Positions 16,701 to 24,989 of a DNA stretch of 32,013 bases are shown piece by piece. Origin of the DNA: JBDRNO01 sp043811005 (GTDB lineage Bacteria > Bacteroidota > Bacteroidia > NORP154); NCBI GenBank assembly GCA_043811005.1, contig JBDRNO010000026.1, positions 1 through 32,013 of the forward strand, read 5' to 3'. Position numbers and translations under genes: made by a program. Under the pieces are notes generated by a model, which worked only from the letters and a program-made list of their open reading frames with translations, searched no databases and was not told the DNA's origin. Position 1 is the first letter of the stretch; the number at the start of each line of letters is the position of its first letter.

Positions 16701-18667
16701 GGCTGTATAGCTAAGACTGTTGTATCTATTTCTTTCATTTCAACTTTAGAAGCTGTAGATGAAGAGGTGGCATAAATGGTATCTGTTCCGAGTACAATTT
16801 TTTCCAAATTTTCTTTTTTAGATTCATCAAATATGTGAATTTGGCTGGAGGGCAGGTAATTATCAGTAACGTGTTTAAGATCATTTTTTACATCATCCCC
16901 AGCTTCAAGATCATCCACTTTGGCGAAAATTTCATCCCTCTCATTTGAAGTCTCCAATTCACTCAAAAAAGCCGAATATGCCTTTTCCTTTTCAGTAATT
17001 TTTGCCAGCGATTTATCTGCTTCTAATGCCTGGTCAATATCAAAAAAGGCATTTCTCATAACAATTTTCTGTCCAACAACTGAGTCTGCTTTTTGAACGG
17101 GTGATAGTTGTATCTCCTGGAACAATTCATAAAAGCGGTCCTGATCAGGTATATATATATCATCACTATGAGGAGTGTAACCGTTAGCTCTTATCAGCAT
17201 AGTATAATTTTTTCCCGGAGGGAACACCAGCAGATATTTTCCGGTTGCGGAATTTGAATTATAAAGACCAACTACCTCTTTTGTTTCATTATCTGTTACA
17301 ATAAAATTAGCACGCAATGGTATTCCTTCCTTACCTGTTATAATACCTCTAATTATCGTGAGAGGTATTTTCCCGGTATCAGGTAAAGCAGCCACATAAA
17401 TATCTTTTTCGCCAAATCCCTCTTTTCTGTTTGCTGCTAAAAATCCATGTTCCCAATTTGCTGATACGACAAAATATATATCATCATCAGTAGTATTGAT
17501 GGGGTATCCCATATTTTTAGGCACAGTCCATTCATCGTCCTTGAAAGTTGATGTGAATATGTCAAAACCACCCATACTGTTATGCCCTTTTGAACTAAAA
17601 AACAGGGTTTTGCCATCAGGATGAATGAAAGGAGCATCTTCATCATAAGGGGTATTTATATTAGGCCCCAAGTTCTGGACCAAAGCCCATTTCCCGTGAG
17701 GTAATTTTTTTGCTTTGTAGACGTCTCTGCCACCAAAGCCGCCTTTGCGATCGCTGGTAAAATAAAGCACCTGTTGATTAAAGGTCATAGTAGCATGTGT
17801 TTCCCAGCCCGATGTATTGATATTTGATCCTAATTTTTTTGGTTCAGTCCAAGTTATGCCTTCCAGTTCTGTGGAATATATATCTCCTTTACGATACACG
17901 AACAGTTGCTGGGCATCGGCTGATAAACCAATGCTTGCGTCATGTAGTTTTGTGTTGATGTTTTCGCTGATCTTTGCAGCATTTGACCATTCTCCTTCTT
18001 TGTTGAATGATATATATATATCTTCAAAATATTCCCCGTAGAAATCTATTTTACCACCTGTAGAAGAAGGCCTTCTGGAGGTAAAGATCAAAACCTCTTC
18101 ATCTGCTGAAATGGCAGGAGCATATTCAGGATACTGGGAATTGACTATATTACCTAAATTTTCCAATTTGATTTTAGTAGTATCCTGCATAATAAGTTTG
18201 CCATTTTTACACATCTCAATCCTTCGCTCCATTTCAGCGATTTCTTTTTTTTCATATCCGGGTAAATGTTCTAAATATTCCTGATATTGTTCAATCGCCT
18301 TATCAAACTGATAGGTTAAATGATACGCGCGTGAAAGTTGATCGCTGGATGGAATTATATCGGGTTTATTATAACAAGCGTATTCTAAAAAGGGAATTGC
18401 TTTGGATTTATCAACATAAAGTTCCAAATAAATTGTTCCGAGATAAAAATTGTACAGGGCATCCTGGGGTTTGTTTTTATAAAGTTGAATAAAAAGAGGC
18501 AGGGCAGAATTCAGGTCATCATCATTAAAATATTTTATGGCTTTTTTGCTAATCTTGTTTTCGTCAAATTCTTCATCCTGGGCAGTAATTTCGGAATTGT
18601 TCAATAGCAAAAGGACTAATAATATAAGAGAAGTTAGAAGCTTTTCTATGTGTTTAATTAATTGCAT
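13769..18667 (-). CDS. Giant PorE-like OmpA-family protein with coiled-coil insertion and DUF2914 tail
   Basis: A 1632 aa protein. A signal peptide (cleavage after ITAQ, residue 30) is followed by TPRs (about 40-155), PD40/WD40-type propeller repeats (about 170-430; 'LYFTSDRKGGFGGRDVY', 'LFFSSKGHNSMGGFDIF') and a carboxypeptidase-regulatory-like domain (about 435-515). An OmpA-start motif RNAFFDID (538-545) is then followed by some 700 residues of Glu/Lys/Ala coiled coil and Pro-Glu repeats (VKEPEEI). The OmpA domain (1374-1491, with LSKARA and QKNRRTEI) comes next, then a DUF2914 domain (1522-1632; WRTYSYK, GEWRVDV). TPR-propeller-CRD-OmpA is the order of PorE, the T9SS component tied to peptidoglycan. 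PorE itself is under half this size, so this is a PorE-like paralogue by inference. The peptidoglycan-binding Asp of OmpA domains is Cys here (C1420, GHTCS), while the partner Arg (R1435) is kept. Confidence 0.85.
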   Translation of the reverse strand: MQLIKHIEKLLTSLILLVLLLLNNSEITAQDEEFDENKISKKAIKYFNDDDLNSALPLFIQLYKNKPQDALYNFYLGTIYLELYVDKSKAIPFLEYACYNKPDIIPSSDQLSRAYHLTYQFDKAIEQYQEYLEHLPGYEKKEIAEMERRIEMCKNGKLIMQDTTKIKLENLGNIVNSQYPEYAPAISADEEVLIFTSRRPSSTGGKIDFYGEYFEDIYISFNKEGEWSNAAKISENINTKLHDASIGLSADAQQLFVYRKGDIYSTELEGITWTEPKKLGSNINTSGWETHATMTFNQQVLYFTSDRKGGFGGRDVYKAKKLPHGKWALVQNLGPNINTPYDEDAPFIHPDGKTLFFSSKGHNSMGGFDIFTSTFKDDEWTVPKNMGYPINTTDDDIYFVVSANWEHGFLAANRKEGFGEKDIYVAALPDTGKIPLTIIRGIITGKEGIPLRANFIVTDNETKEVVGLYNSNSATGKYLLVFPPGKNYTMLIRANGYTPHSDDIYIPDQDRFYELFQEIQLSPVQKADSVVGQKIVMRNAFFDIDQALEADKSLAKITEKEKAYSAFLSELETSNERDEIFAKVDDLEAGDDVKNDLKHVTDNYLPSSQIHIFDESKKENLEKIVLGTDTIYATSSSTASKVEMKEIDTTVLAIQPTIYLTMKQMEKELEEETRVALLEKDFATLVKGTEEQINELTYLAKRAEKLVGKIEAFGPEPIILASVTEQLSRKLNTLVKKPENLTTKLDKLTGEPEKLAKRSKTLAFNTKEFQNAIEIQLNEIQELAKVTEEFKSKFEMLTKQEEEPVKSKEEIVTELEDMAEITKELTVEFKGFTKTTKKQLAEFEKQTKEQKDLVDKLDKLANKAEELEIELENLVKAEKEIARREEERLIQEAQVTTAEEGLKKATTEEERLHKQAELDTIKEDLANTESELAKAVVEEERIYKEVETKAEDEFAKEAEEQERLQIIAKANTAEDELANVKAKLTKATKEQDKHLRAEAQTKAIELIKAEEILVKTTEKELAVVKEELAKAKTEEERYEKLTKIKVKEEELASVQEKLIMATTEKEYLNKEAQTKTIKEELSKVNKELAFADKDMEIEQKKQLLEKAQSKTKDLSKAEEELVKTARVKLIKAKEALDREVAKQEERLFADTKNKTKELVIEEDEFVKAAETKLEKTKEDLAAEESKDERLRIEEQVMAAQKEIEKTQYDLAMATKQQEKRLHLEAQVIAKELAKAEVKRVEEAQIELAMAEKNLAKAISEEKRIYEELETIAIGEIALAEKHGKEPGEIVKEPEEIAIVTEELVKEPEEITTEPEEQVKEPGEIAIVTEEQVKEPEEIIKNPEEKIKEPEEIVKKTVEPVKESKMPAEEKFIGEKVIFRNLFYDVEKNTLRSESIVELDRLLNLMKQYASLVIEISGHTCSLGEENYNQMLSKARAQVVVDYLTDHGISKTRLLIESYGESRPIASNFFPDGTYNTVGMQKNRRTEIKVIGVTKEMDISYIEEFADEIISKPKEKVEKKPPISAGGITVVQAATCRSVEDLTPMQEGTVFPGDIGRLYLFTKVMLETGIESSIFHVWYFGNKEMANIELPVKGPQWRTYSYKTIIPAWTGEWRVDVTTADKKVIKSVHFRIK

Positions 18668-18767
18668 AGAAATATTATTATTTGGAAATATTTCCCAAAA
18701 GTATTTTTTGCATTTGTCTTATACGTATTTTTGCCGGAAGGGTTCTATGTTTATTTAAAAGGAAATT

Positions 18768-20546
18768 TTAACGAATTTCAATCTCATAAGGGATTATTGC
18801 CTGGATACCGTTCATTTTTGATAAAGATTTTACCTGCCTGTAGTATTTGTAACTATCACCTAATTGATGTTTTAATATTGCTGTTTCAGCTTCGTCCGTT
18901 AATTCTTCAATGAGTTGTTCGAGAGGTTCCTTTTGTTTTGGTAATTCAAGGATCCTGTAGTCCTCTAAATCAGCCATGTTTGCAGCTATTTCAACAGCAG
19001 ATTCCAACCCTCCCAAAACATCTATTAAGCCAATTCTTTTAGCATCAACTCCACTCCAAATCCTCCCCTGTCCAATGCTGTCAACCTCGGCTTTTGTGAG
19101 CCCCCTGCCTTCGGCAACATGTGTAATAAAAACATCATAAATCCTTTCAATTTCTTTTTGAATAATTTCTCTTTCAGTATCAGTTATAGGACGCACACCT
19201 GAACCGATGTCGGCATGGTCATTTGTTTTCACACCATCGAAAGTAATTCCAAGTTTATTGTTAAAAAATTTCTGAGCGTTAAAGATAACTCCGAAAACTC
19301 CTATTGAACCGGTTATAGAATTAACATTAGCAACAATTGTATCTGCTCCGCACGCAATATAGTATCCACCTGAAGCGGCAACATTACCGAAAGAAGCAAC
19401 CACGGGCTTAACTTCTTTCGCGAGAATCATCTCCCTCCAGATAATATCTGATGCTAATGCGCTGCCACCACCGGAATTTACGCGCAAGACAATGGCTTTT
19501 ACTTTATCATTTTCCCGGGCATCACGTATAGCTTTGGAAATTGTCTCAGAACCGATCTCTTCAGATTTCCCTTCACCGCTTACAATTGAGCCGGATGCAT
19601 AAACAATGGCAATTCTATCTCTGATAATACCATCTTCTTTCTTTTTCATTGGCGCATTAGTGTATTTCCCGAGAGGCATAAAATTAATTTTGTCATCTTC
19701 TTCAAGTTCAAGGCGTTCTCTTAAATTATCCAATAACTCATCCTTGAACATTAATTTATCAGCCAACTTGTATTTAATAGCATCTTCTGTATTTGACACT
19801 AATAAGCTGTCAGCAATTCCGTTTAGTTCATCAACGCTTAAGTTGCGATATTCAGAGATGCCATTTAAAAGATGATCCCATATAGAACTAACATAGGTTA
19901 TAGTTTGTTCGCGGTTTTCTTCACTCATTTTATCAAGTATCAGTGGCTCTACGGCACTTTTGAACTTGCCATGCCTAATGATCTGCGGTTCAATTTCCAG
20001 TTTTTCAAAAGTTCCTTTTAAGAAAGGAATATTGGCGATCAAGCCCTTGAATTCTATATATCCTTCGGGATTTAAACAAATCTCATCAGCAACGGAAGCT
20101 AAATAATAAGTGCTTTGCGGGCATATTTCACTGTAACATATAATGAACTTCCCCGACTCTTCTTTAAAAGATATTAAGGCATTCCGTATTTCTTCTATTG
20201 TACCGAAACCGGAAGGAATAAGAGAAAGATCAAGATAAATCCCTTTAATATTATCATCGGTTTTGGCTTTATCAATGTTATCTATGATGTCGTTTAATCC
20301 AAGAGCCGGTTTGGGTTTAAAGGACTCAAAGTCAAAATTATCAAAGGGATTTTTAGATGTTCTGTCGCTTATTGGTTTGTCTAACTTGATATGCAACACC
20401 GATTTCTTGGGCACATCAACGACTTTCTTTTTATCTACAAGAGAAATAGAGACAAATACAATTCCGAGAAAAAGTAGAAAAGTCAATAAAAATGCGATAA
20501 AAACTCCCAGAATTGATGCAAACATGAATTTAAAAAACTGTTTCAT
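18768..20546 (-). CDS. sppA: Signal peptide peptidase SppA (67K type)
   Basis: A 592 aa protein, the length of the two-domain E. coli-type enzyme. An N-terminal membrane anchor (about 7-37) is followed by tandem crotonase-like halves. The catalytic dyad is visible: Lys K196 in GKFKSAVEP, matching E. coli K209, and Ser S362 in RVNSGGGSALASD, matching E. coli S409. It degrades cleaved signal peptides in the inner membrane, which fits a cell exporting many proteins. It is transcribed leftward and lies 100 bp upstream of the OmpA gene, so read-through into that gene is possible. The rightward folK and dNK genes start on the other side of a 645-bp repeat-rich gap; sppA, folK and dNK are frequent neighbours in Bacteroidota. 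Confidence 0.94.
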   Translation of the reverse strand: MKQFFKFMFASILGVFIAFLLTFLLFLGIVFVSISLVDKKKVVDVPKKSVLHIKLDKPISDRTSKNPFDNFDFESFKPKPALGLNDIIDNIDKAKTDDNIKGIYLDLSLIPSGFGTIEEIRNALISFKEESGKFIICYSEICPQSTYYLASVADEICLNPEGYIEFKGLIANIPFLKGTFEKLEIEPQIIRHGKFKSAVEPLILDKMSEENREQTITYVSSIWDHLLNGISEYRNLSVDELNGIADSLLVSNTEDAIKYKLADKLMFKDELLDNLRERLELEEDDKINFMPLGKYTNAPMKKKEDGIIRDRIAIVYASGSIVSGEGKSEEIGSETISKAIRDARENDKVKAIVLRVNSGGGSALASDIIWREMILAKEVKPVVASFGNVAASGGYYIACGADTIVANVNSITGSIGVFGVIFNAQKFFNNKLGITFDGVKTNDHADIGSGVRPITDTEREIIQKEIERIYDVFITHVAEGRGLTKAEVDSIGQGRIWSGVDAKRIGLIDVLGGLESAVEIAANMADLEDYRILELPKQKEPLEQLIEELTDEAETAILKHQLGDSYKYYRQVKSLSKMNGIQAIIPYEIEIR

Positions 20547-20578
20547 TTTGTGTGGTTTAAGAGGTTAATATAATTAAT

Positions 20579-20834
20579 TGTATCGGAATTTTAATATTTA
20601 AATCCGATATGCTGTTAATTGATCTTTTAAAATTAATAATCAGGTACTGGGTTCTGGGCACTGGGTTCTAGGTTGTTGGTTTTATACTCAGGCTCTGTAA
20701 CCATTACTTACCACCCAGCCTTCGCAGGCCACAGCCTGCTTTGGCAGGCGAGGGCCTGCACCCAGCAACATTATTTTATATATAATTATCTCAATTCCAA
20801 ATATCTTTTCAATCAATTTACAAAGTTAAGTTCT
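20579..20834. repeat. Composite intergenic element 3
   Basis: Begins with TGTATCGGAATTTTAAT (20579-20595), 33 bp upstream of the sppA start, and ends with AATTTACAAAGTTAAGTTCTT (about 20814-20834). Inside are degenerate ACTGGGTTCTGGGC units (20643-20680) and a GCAGGC palindromic repeat (20720-20760). No ORF is supported. Confidence 0.5.
20720..20760. repeat. GCAGGC palindromic repeat, copy 1
   Basis: A 41-bp unit rich in GCAGGC/GCCTGC (CGCAGGCCACAGCCTGC, then GGCAGGCGAGGGCCTGC). It matches 30191-30231 at about 33 of 41 positions. It looks like a REP-type element. Confidence 0.6.
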
Positions 20835-20942
20835 TTTTTATATGTTGCAATATTAGTGAAATTTAACATATTCAAACAGAATTATTTTGGGATAATTCGT
20901 GAAAATTAGTGTAATTCGTGGCTAAACTTTGAATCCCGTAGG

Positions 20943-21156
20943 TTAATTAACGCAAGTTGCCACCTATCACTTTTCATTTGGTAAAACATATAATTGCAAA
21001 TAAGAAACTGTTGCTGGTTACTGGATACTGGTTGCTGGTAAAATTCTTATAAAACAAGGGTTATCGACATAAACCAGCAGCCAGTAGCTGTATGTAATTT
21101 TTATAAGGAGATGACTTCCACATCAGTTTCTATAGGTAGCAACTTAAGTTAATTAA
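20943..21156. repeat. Foldback (MITE-like) element with 25-bp terminal inverted repeats
   Basis: The left arm at 20943-20967 (ends ...AAGTTGCCACCTAT) is mirrored at 21132-21156 (ATAGGTAGCAACTT...), with only 3 mismatches. A second nested inverted pair lies inside: GGTTACTGGATACTGGTTGCTGG-type sequence (21008-21039) against AACCAGCAGCCAGTAGCTG (21072-21091). The element has no ORF and ends 36 bp before the folK start. Confidence 0.55.
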
Positions 21157-21191
21157 TAAACGGGTTGAAATCCCGATACTATAAATTTAGA

Positions 21192-21743
21192 ATGCAAAAA
21201 GTTTATTTACTTTTAGGCGGGAACACAGGTGACAAATTGAGCAATCTACACAAGGCGCTTCTTTTGATTGAAAAACAAGTAGGGAAAATTATTTCAAAGT
21301 CCCCGGTTTATGAAACAGCCCCATGGGGTTTTGAAACCAGGTATAGTAAAAGCGGAAATGGAAATATGTTTTTGAACCAGGCAGTGTGTGTTGAAACAAG
21401 CAAATCACCCGGGGAAGTGCTTTCTCAAATTTTAAAGATTGAATTTACCATGGGACGCAACCGTGCCGGAGATCAACGGAATGTTGGAGCAGGGGGTGAG
21501 TCCCGGGTTTTCAAGGAAAGGATAATAGATGTTGATATATTGTTATACAATGATATTGTTGTGGAGAATGATAATTTGATAATCCCACATCCTTATTTAC
21601 ATTTGAGGAGATTCGTATTGGTCCCGTTAACTGAAATAGCAGCCGATGTAATACATCCTAAGCTACATAAGACAATTAAAGCGCTTCGGGAAGAATGTGA
21701 GGATGAACTGGGTGTTAGAAGTATGATGGGAGATAGAAGATGA
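21192..21743 (+). CDS. folK: 2-amino-4-hydroxy-6-hydroxymethyldihydropteridine pyrophosphokinase
   Basis: The ATG at 21192 (MQKVYLLLGGNTGDK) is chosen; a TTG at 21165 adds nine residues outside the family. The protein is 183 aa. It transfers pyrophosphate from ATP to the pterin alcohol in folate synthesis. Recognisable blocks are LLLGGNTGDKLSNL, 'SPVYETAPWGFE', 'FLNQAV', 'TMGRNR', 'RIIDVDILLYND' and 'IPHPYLHLRRFVLVPL'. It is longer than the roughly 159 aa E. coli enzyme, partly through two small insertions: RYSKSGNGN after PWGFET, and GAGGESRVFK before the catalytic (R/E)RIIDVDIL strand. The second deoxynucleoside kinase lies downstream, but a 174-bp repeat element separates them. It is a housekeeping gene with a solid call. 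Confidence 0.93.
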   Translation: MQKVYLLLGGNTGDKLSNLHKALLLIEKQVGKIISKSPVYETAPWGFETRYSKSGNGNMFLNQAVCVETSKSPGEVLSQILKIEFTMGRNRAGDQRNVGAGGESRVFKERIIDVDILLYNDIVVENDNLIIPHPYLHLRRFVLVPLTEIAADVIHPKLHKTIKALREECEDELGVRSMMGDRR

Positions 21744-21772
21744 TGAAATTGATATTAGTCATATGGAAAATG

Positions 21773-21946
21773 CAAGAACATAGTTACACAAATTAATTAA
21801 AAAGATATTCTTACGCGAATCACGAATTAAACACGAATAAGGCGAATAAATGAAGTTCTGGAAAAACAACCTATATTCGCTTCATTAGCGTAGATTAGCG
21901 ATTCGTGTAAAAAAATACTTGAAACATTGAAATTCCGATACATCTA
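21773..21946. repeat. Composite intergenic element 4 (reverse orientation)
   Basis: Reads as the reverse complement of the other elements. It starts with AAGAACATAGTTACACAAA (about 21774-21792) and ends with AAATTCCGATACAT (about 21930-21943), 20 bp before the kinase start. Between them lies a long imperfect hairpin (21811-21909), with ACGCGAATCACGAATTAAAC opposite TAGCGATTCGTGTAA. It occupies the whole folK-dNK gap. Confidence 0.55.
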
Positions 21947-21962
21947 ATTATATTTCAGTTGT

Positions 21963-22640
21963 ATGAACTATTTTCAAGGTAAACATAATTTTATTGTAAT
22001 AGAAGGCAATATTGGTGCAGGAAAAACCACGCTGGCTACCAGGATTGCCAAACAGTATAATGCAAAATTGATCCTCGAACAATTTGCTGATAACCCGTTT
22101 TTGCCTAAGTTTTATGAAGATCCTTTAAGATATTCATTCCCTTTGGAATTGTCTTTCCTGGCTGAGAGGTACCAGCAGCTAAAAGAGGAGCTTGCTAAAC
22201 AGGACCTCTTTAGATCTTTTACGATTTCAGATTATTTGTTTAATAAGTCGTTGATATTTGCAAAAACAAACTTACTTCAGGATGAGTTTGCCTTGTTTTT
22301 AAAACTTTTTAATATTATTATTTCTTTACTTCCCAAACCCGACCTGCTGGTTTATTTATATTTGGATATTGATCGCCTGAAAACCAATATACAATCAAGA
22401 GGACGTGATTACGAACAAAATATTAAAAAAGAGTATTTAAATAATATTCAGAGCGGGTACCTTGAGTTCATCAGGCAACAAAAAGATATGAGAATTCTGA
22501 TAATTGATATAAATGGTGTGGACTTTGTAAATGATAATAAGAGCTATGAATCAATTATTGAGGTAATGAACAGGGATTATGAAGTTGGGATTAACAGGGC
22601 GATAATTTCCTCTTCCGGAGAAAAAGAATTGACATTATAA
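21963..22640 (+). CDS. Deoxynucleoside kinase (dNK family), copy 2
   Basis: A 225 aa protein with P-loop EGNIGAGKTT (14-23) and the LID motif RGRDYE (146-151). The substrate motif is ISDYLFNKSLIFA (88-100) where copy 1 has QDR; the Arg next to the acidic residue is replaced by Tyr. This form is typical of the kinase found beside folK in Bacteroidota. It is expected to phosphorylate a deoxynucleoside in salvage, but substrate choice should differ from copy 1. The C-terminal 15 residues (ISSSGEKELTL) extend past the usual fold. It is probably co-expressed with folK despite the intervening repeat. No terminator is evident; a repeat-rich gap follows. Confidence 0.9.
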   Translation: MNYFQGKHNFIVIEGNIGAGKTTLATRIAKQYNAKLILEQFADNPFLPKFYEDPLRYSFPLELSFLAERYQQLKEELAKQDLFRSFTISDYLFNKSLIFAKTNLLQDEFALFLKLFNIIISLLPKPDLLVYLYLDIDRLKTNIQSRGRDYEQNIKKEYLNNIQSGYLEFIRQQKDMRILIIDINGVDFVNDNKSYESIIEVMNRDYEVGINRAIISSSGEKELTL

Positions 22641-22742
22641 ATATAAGAATGTTAATAAGAACATAGCCATGTTAAATAGCTTCGCATTTTACATGATAAA
22701 CTTCGCAAAATTTGCCACTAATTAATACCTATCGAAAATTCG

Positions 22743-23054
22743 TTTTGCTCAACAATATTTAGCCACTAATTACACAAATTTTCACGAAACCCAAAGGGTT
22801 CACGAACACCTTATTAAAACATATAATATAGTGAGTAAATGTGAAGTATTCACGCCTGTCCTGATGAATATCGGGAAACACAATTAAAATCAATGATGAG
22901 AGTGAGTAATACAAAAAAAACAAATTATTTTATGAGTAATTATCACATAAAATATTTTAATAAAAATGTTAAGTTGCTAAACAACAATTATTTGTGTCAA
23001 TTCGTGAAATTCGTGGCTATATTTCTTTTTAATTAATTTACGAAGTTATGTCCT
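22743..23054. repeat. Composite intergenic element 5 with separated inverted arms
   Basis: The left part TTTTGCTCAACAATATTTAG plus GCCACTAATTACACAAATT (22743-22780) is nearly identical to 24990-25026. The matching right arm, GTCAATTCGTGAAATTCGTGGC (22995-23016), lies 200 bp away. AATTTACGAAGTTATGTCCT follows at 23035-23054. The interior is AT-rich, with no supported ORF. This fills the gap after the second kinase gene. Confidence 0.55.
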
Positions 23055-23058
23055 AAAA

Positions 23059-23092
23059 AAAAAGGGCTTCCCATAATAGAGAAGCCCTTTTT
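23059..23092 (-). terminator. Terminator of the TPR lipoprotein gene
   Basis: AAAAAGGGCTTC and GAAGCCCTTTTT form a perfect 12-bp stem with a 10-nt loop, 46 bp after the leftward stop at 23138. Confidence 0.85.
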
Positions 23093-23137
23093 ACAATATT
23101 ATTAAACAAATAACTCTTAACCGATAACGATTAACAT

Positions 23138-24841
23138 TTATTGAATTGCATTTTTGAATTCCTGTGTTCCCCAAAACTTAGCGAATTCCAAATCGACCAT
23201 CGCTTCACGCCTGTAAAAAGCATCTTTTTCAATTGCCTTTTTAAGGTTGGAAGTTAACATTTCACTATCTCCTGTTCTGGCGCCTGCAATAGCTTTAAGG
23301 TAAAAGGCAGAAGCAGACTTCTCCTCACAATCCAATTTTTGTATTGCTTGTTCGGTGTTTTCAATCAATAAATATGTCAATGCTGCACTATAGGAACAGT
23401 CGTTTCCAAAATACTCCAGCGCTTCCTGGTATTTTCCTGTTTTCAGATGCAGTATTCCTAAATTATTGCCCTCATCGCCACCATTTGATTTGGCATCTTC
23501 AAAATAAATTTTTGCCTGGTCATAATCTTTGTTCCATGCCGAGATAACTCCCAGATTGTTTAATACTTCAGCCGTCATTTTCTTTTCCTTGGCTGTTATC
23601 AAGAAAGAAGATGCCTCTTCAAGATTGTCCTGCTTCATATAAATAAATGCAATATTATTGAATCCCCTCCAATCATCGGGATAAACTTTTGTATAAGATT
23701 CAAAGATCTTTAGTTTCTTATTCATATCTTCCGTTAATGTTGCTGCATATAACAATTCTTCAGCATCTAAGGAGTCAGGAGCTGCAATAGCGAGACTGTC
23801 CATTTCCGCATCTGTTTTCTTGGGTTCCAGTGAATTGATTATAATTTCAGATTTTCGCAGCTTGGGTAAAATATCTTTGGCTAGTTTTAGATAGATCACG
23901 GCTAAATTTTTGATCTCCTGCTCTCTTTTGTTAACATCGGAATGGCGACCCACAATATCCAGAATCAGTTGCTTGTCTTCCATATCAGAAGCGCCAACAA
24001 GCTTTTGAAATCCTTCCCAGTGTTCACCTTTGGAGGTCTTGGTATATAACTCATCACTTTCTGCCCCCTCTAACTTCAATTTCTTTAATTCACCCTTAAT
24101 ATAACCAAAAGTGTTTTTTGCCCTGTTATTGGAGAGGTTGTCGTTTAACTCAATAGGACCATCAGGCGATGCCCATGAGGTAATGTCAATGTTTTTTGTT
24201 GTGTAACCCTCTTTTGCAAAGTCTTTGAGTTCTTTTATGCTTGTACTGTTTTTTTCTTTTCCTGTTATTTCGGCTTGTTGTATGGGGAAGAATATTTCAC
24301 CTTTTTGGGTGATCGGATTTTCTTTTACATATTTATCTCCCCCTAACAATACATCCTCATCATTCTGAACCCTTGTTGAAGTGATAATAGTTCCTTTTGC
24401 AAGCGAATCGGTTCCAAGTTCGACAGGAGTCTTGGTACCCAATGAAGCGCTGAATGTAACAACCAAATCGGATTTTTTCATTGCTTCTTGATATGGAATG
24501 GTATCAGTATGGCTAAAACTGCCTCCGGAGGCATAACCTATTTTTTTACCATCTCCCTCAACGGATTCTCCGAGTAAAGTCATCGTTTTTAGTGGCGTTT
24601 CTCCGCCTTCATACTTCAATACAGGTTCAACGGTAACTGTTGCTTTCTTATGAAAATAACTGGCGGGGAACTTTCCGGTAATGGTAACAGCAACTTTACC
24701 CCCATGAGTTTCCAGGGGATCTGGACTAACAGATTTTGTTACTTCAGGGAATTTTTTTATCATTTTACCAAGCCCGCACCCTGTAAGGAATATAGCGGTT
24801 CCTGCTATTAAAGCCAAGGTCTTAATACTGGAATTTCTCAT
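23138..24841 (-). CDS. TPR lipoprotein with OmpA-like segment
   Basis: A 567 aa protein. The lipoprotein signal is clear: MRNSSIK, a hydrophobic core and the lipobox LTGC with Cys at residue 22. Residues about 30-180 are beta-rich ('HGGKVAVTITGKFPASYFHKKATVTVEP'). Residues about 180-260 resemble an OmpA-C-like fold (EIFFPIQQAEI...DITSWASPDGPIELNDNLSNNRA). Residues about 375-540 contain tetratricopeptide repeats ('WRGFNNIAFIYMKQDNLEEA', 'LNNLGVISAWNKDYDQA'). It is expected to be anchored in the outer membrane facing the periplasm. Similar lipoproteins are common in Bacteroidota and are often called TPR or OmpA-like proteins, with no fixed function. It has its own promoter (24905-24937) and terminator, so it is a single-gene unit. 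Confidence 0.82.
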   Translation of the reverse strand: MRNSSIKTLALIAGTAIFLTGCGLGKMIKKFPEVTKSVSPDPLETHGGKVAVTITGKFPASYFHKKATVTVEPVLKYEGGETPLKTMTLLGESVEGDGKKIGYASGGSFSHTDTIPYQEAMKKSDLVVTFSASLGTKTPVELGTDSLAKGTIITSTRVQNDEDVLLGGDKYVKENPITQKGEIFFPIQQAEITGKEKNSTSIKELKDFAKEGYTTKNIDITSWASPDGPIELNDNLSNNRAKNTFGYIKGELKKLKLEGAESDELYTKTSKGEHWEGFQKLVGASDMEDKQLILDIVGRHSDVNKREQEIKNLAVIYLKLAKDILPKLRKSEIIINSLEPKKTDAEMDSLAIAAPDSLDAEELLYAATLTEDMNKKLKIFESYTKVYPDDWRGFNNIAFIYMKQDNLEEASSFLITAKEKKMTAEVLNNLGVISAWNKDYDQAKIYFEDAKSNGGDEGNNLGILHLKTGKYQEALEYFGNDCSYSAALTYLLIENTEQAIQKLDCEEKSASAFYLKAIAGARTGDSEMLTSNLKKAIEKDAFYRREAMVDLEFAKFWGTQEFKNAIQ

Positions 24842-24904
24842 TTTTTTGATTTTTAAATGTTAAATGATTAGCACAAAATAAATATTAAACTTTCAAAGTT
24901 GGCA

Positions 24905-24937
24905 CAAATATATAAAAACTAAACAAATACAAACAAA
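24905..24937 (-). promoter_or_regulatory. Promoter of the TPR lipoprotein gene
   Basis: On the minus strand TTTG (24934-24937) is followed by 21 bp and then TATATTTG (24905-24912), an exact TAnnTTTG -7 box. This lies about 64 bp from the start codon at 24841 and fits the Bacteroidota housekeeping promoter well. Confidence 0.7.
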
Positions 24938-24989
24938 TTTTATCAACTATTGTTTGTTAATTGTTATTTGTTAGTATCTGATTTTTGCT

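Noticed and set aside
18537..18913. Plus-strand ORFs over the 5' end of the OmpA gene and the 3' end of sppA
   Set aside because: They lie antisense to well-supported genes and have no domains.
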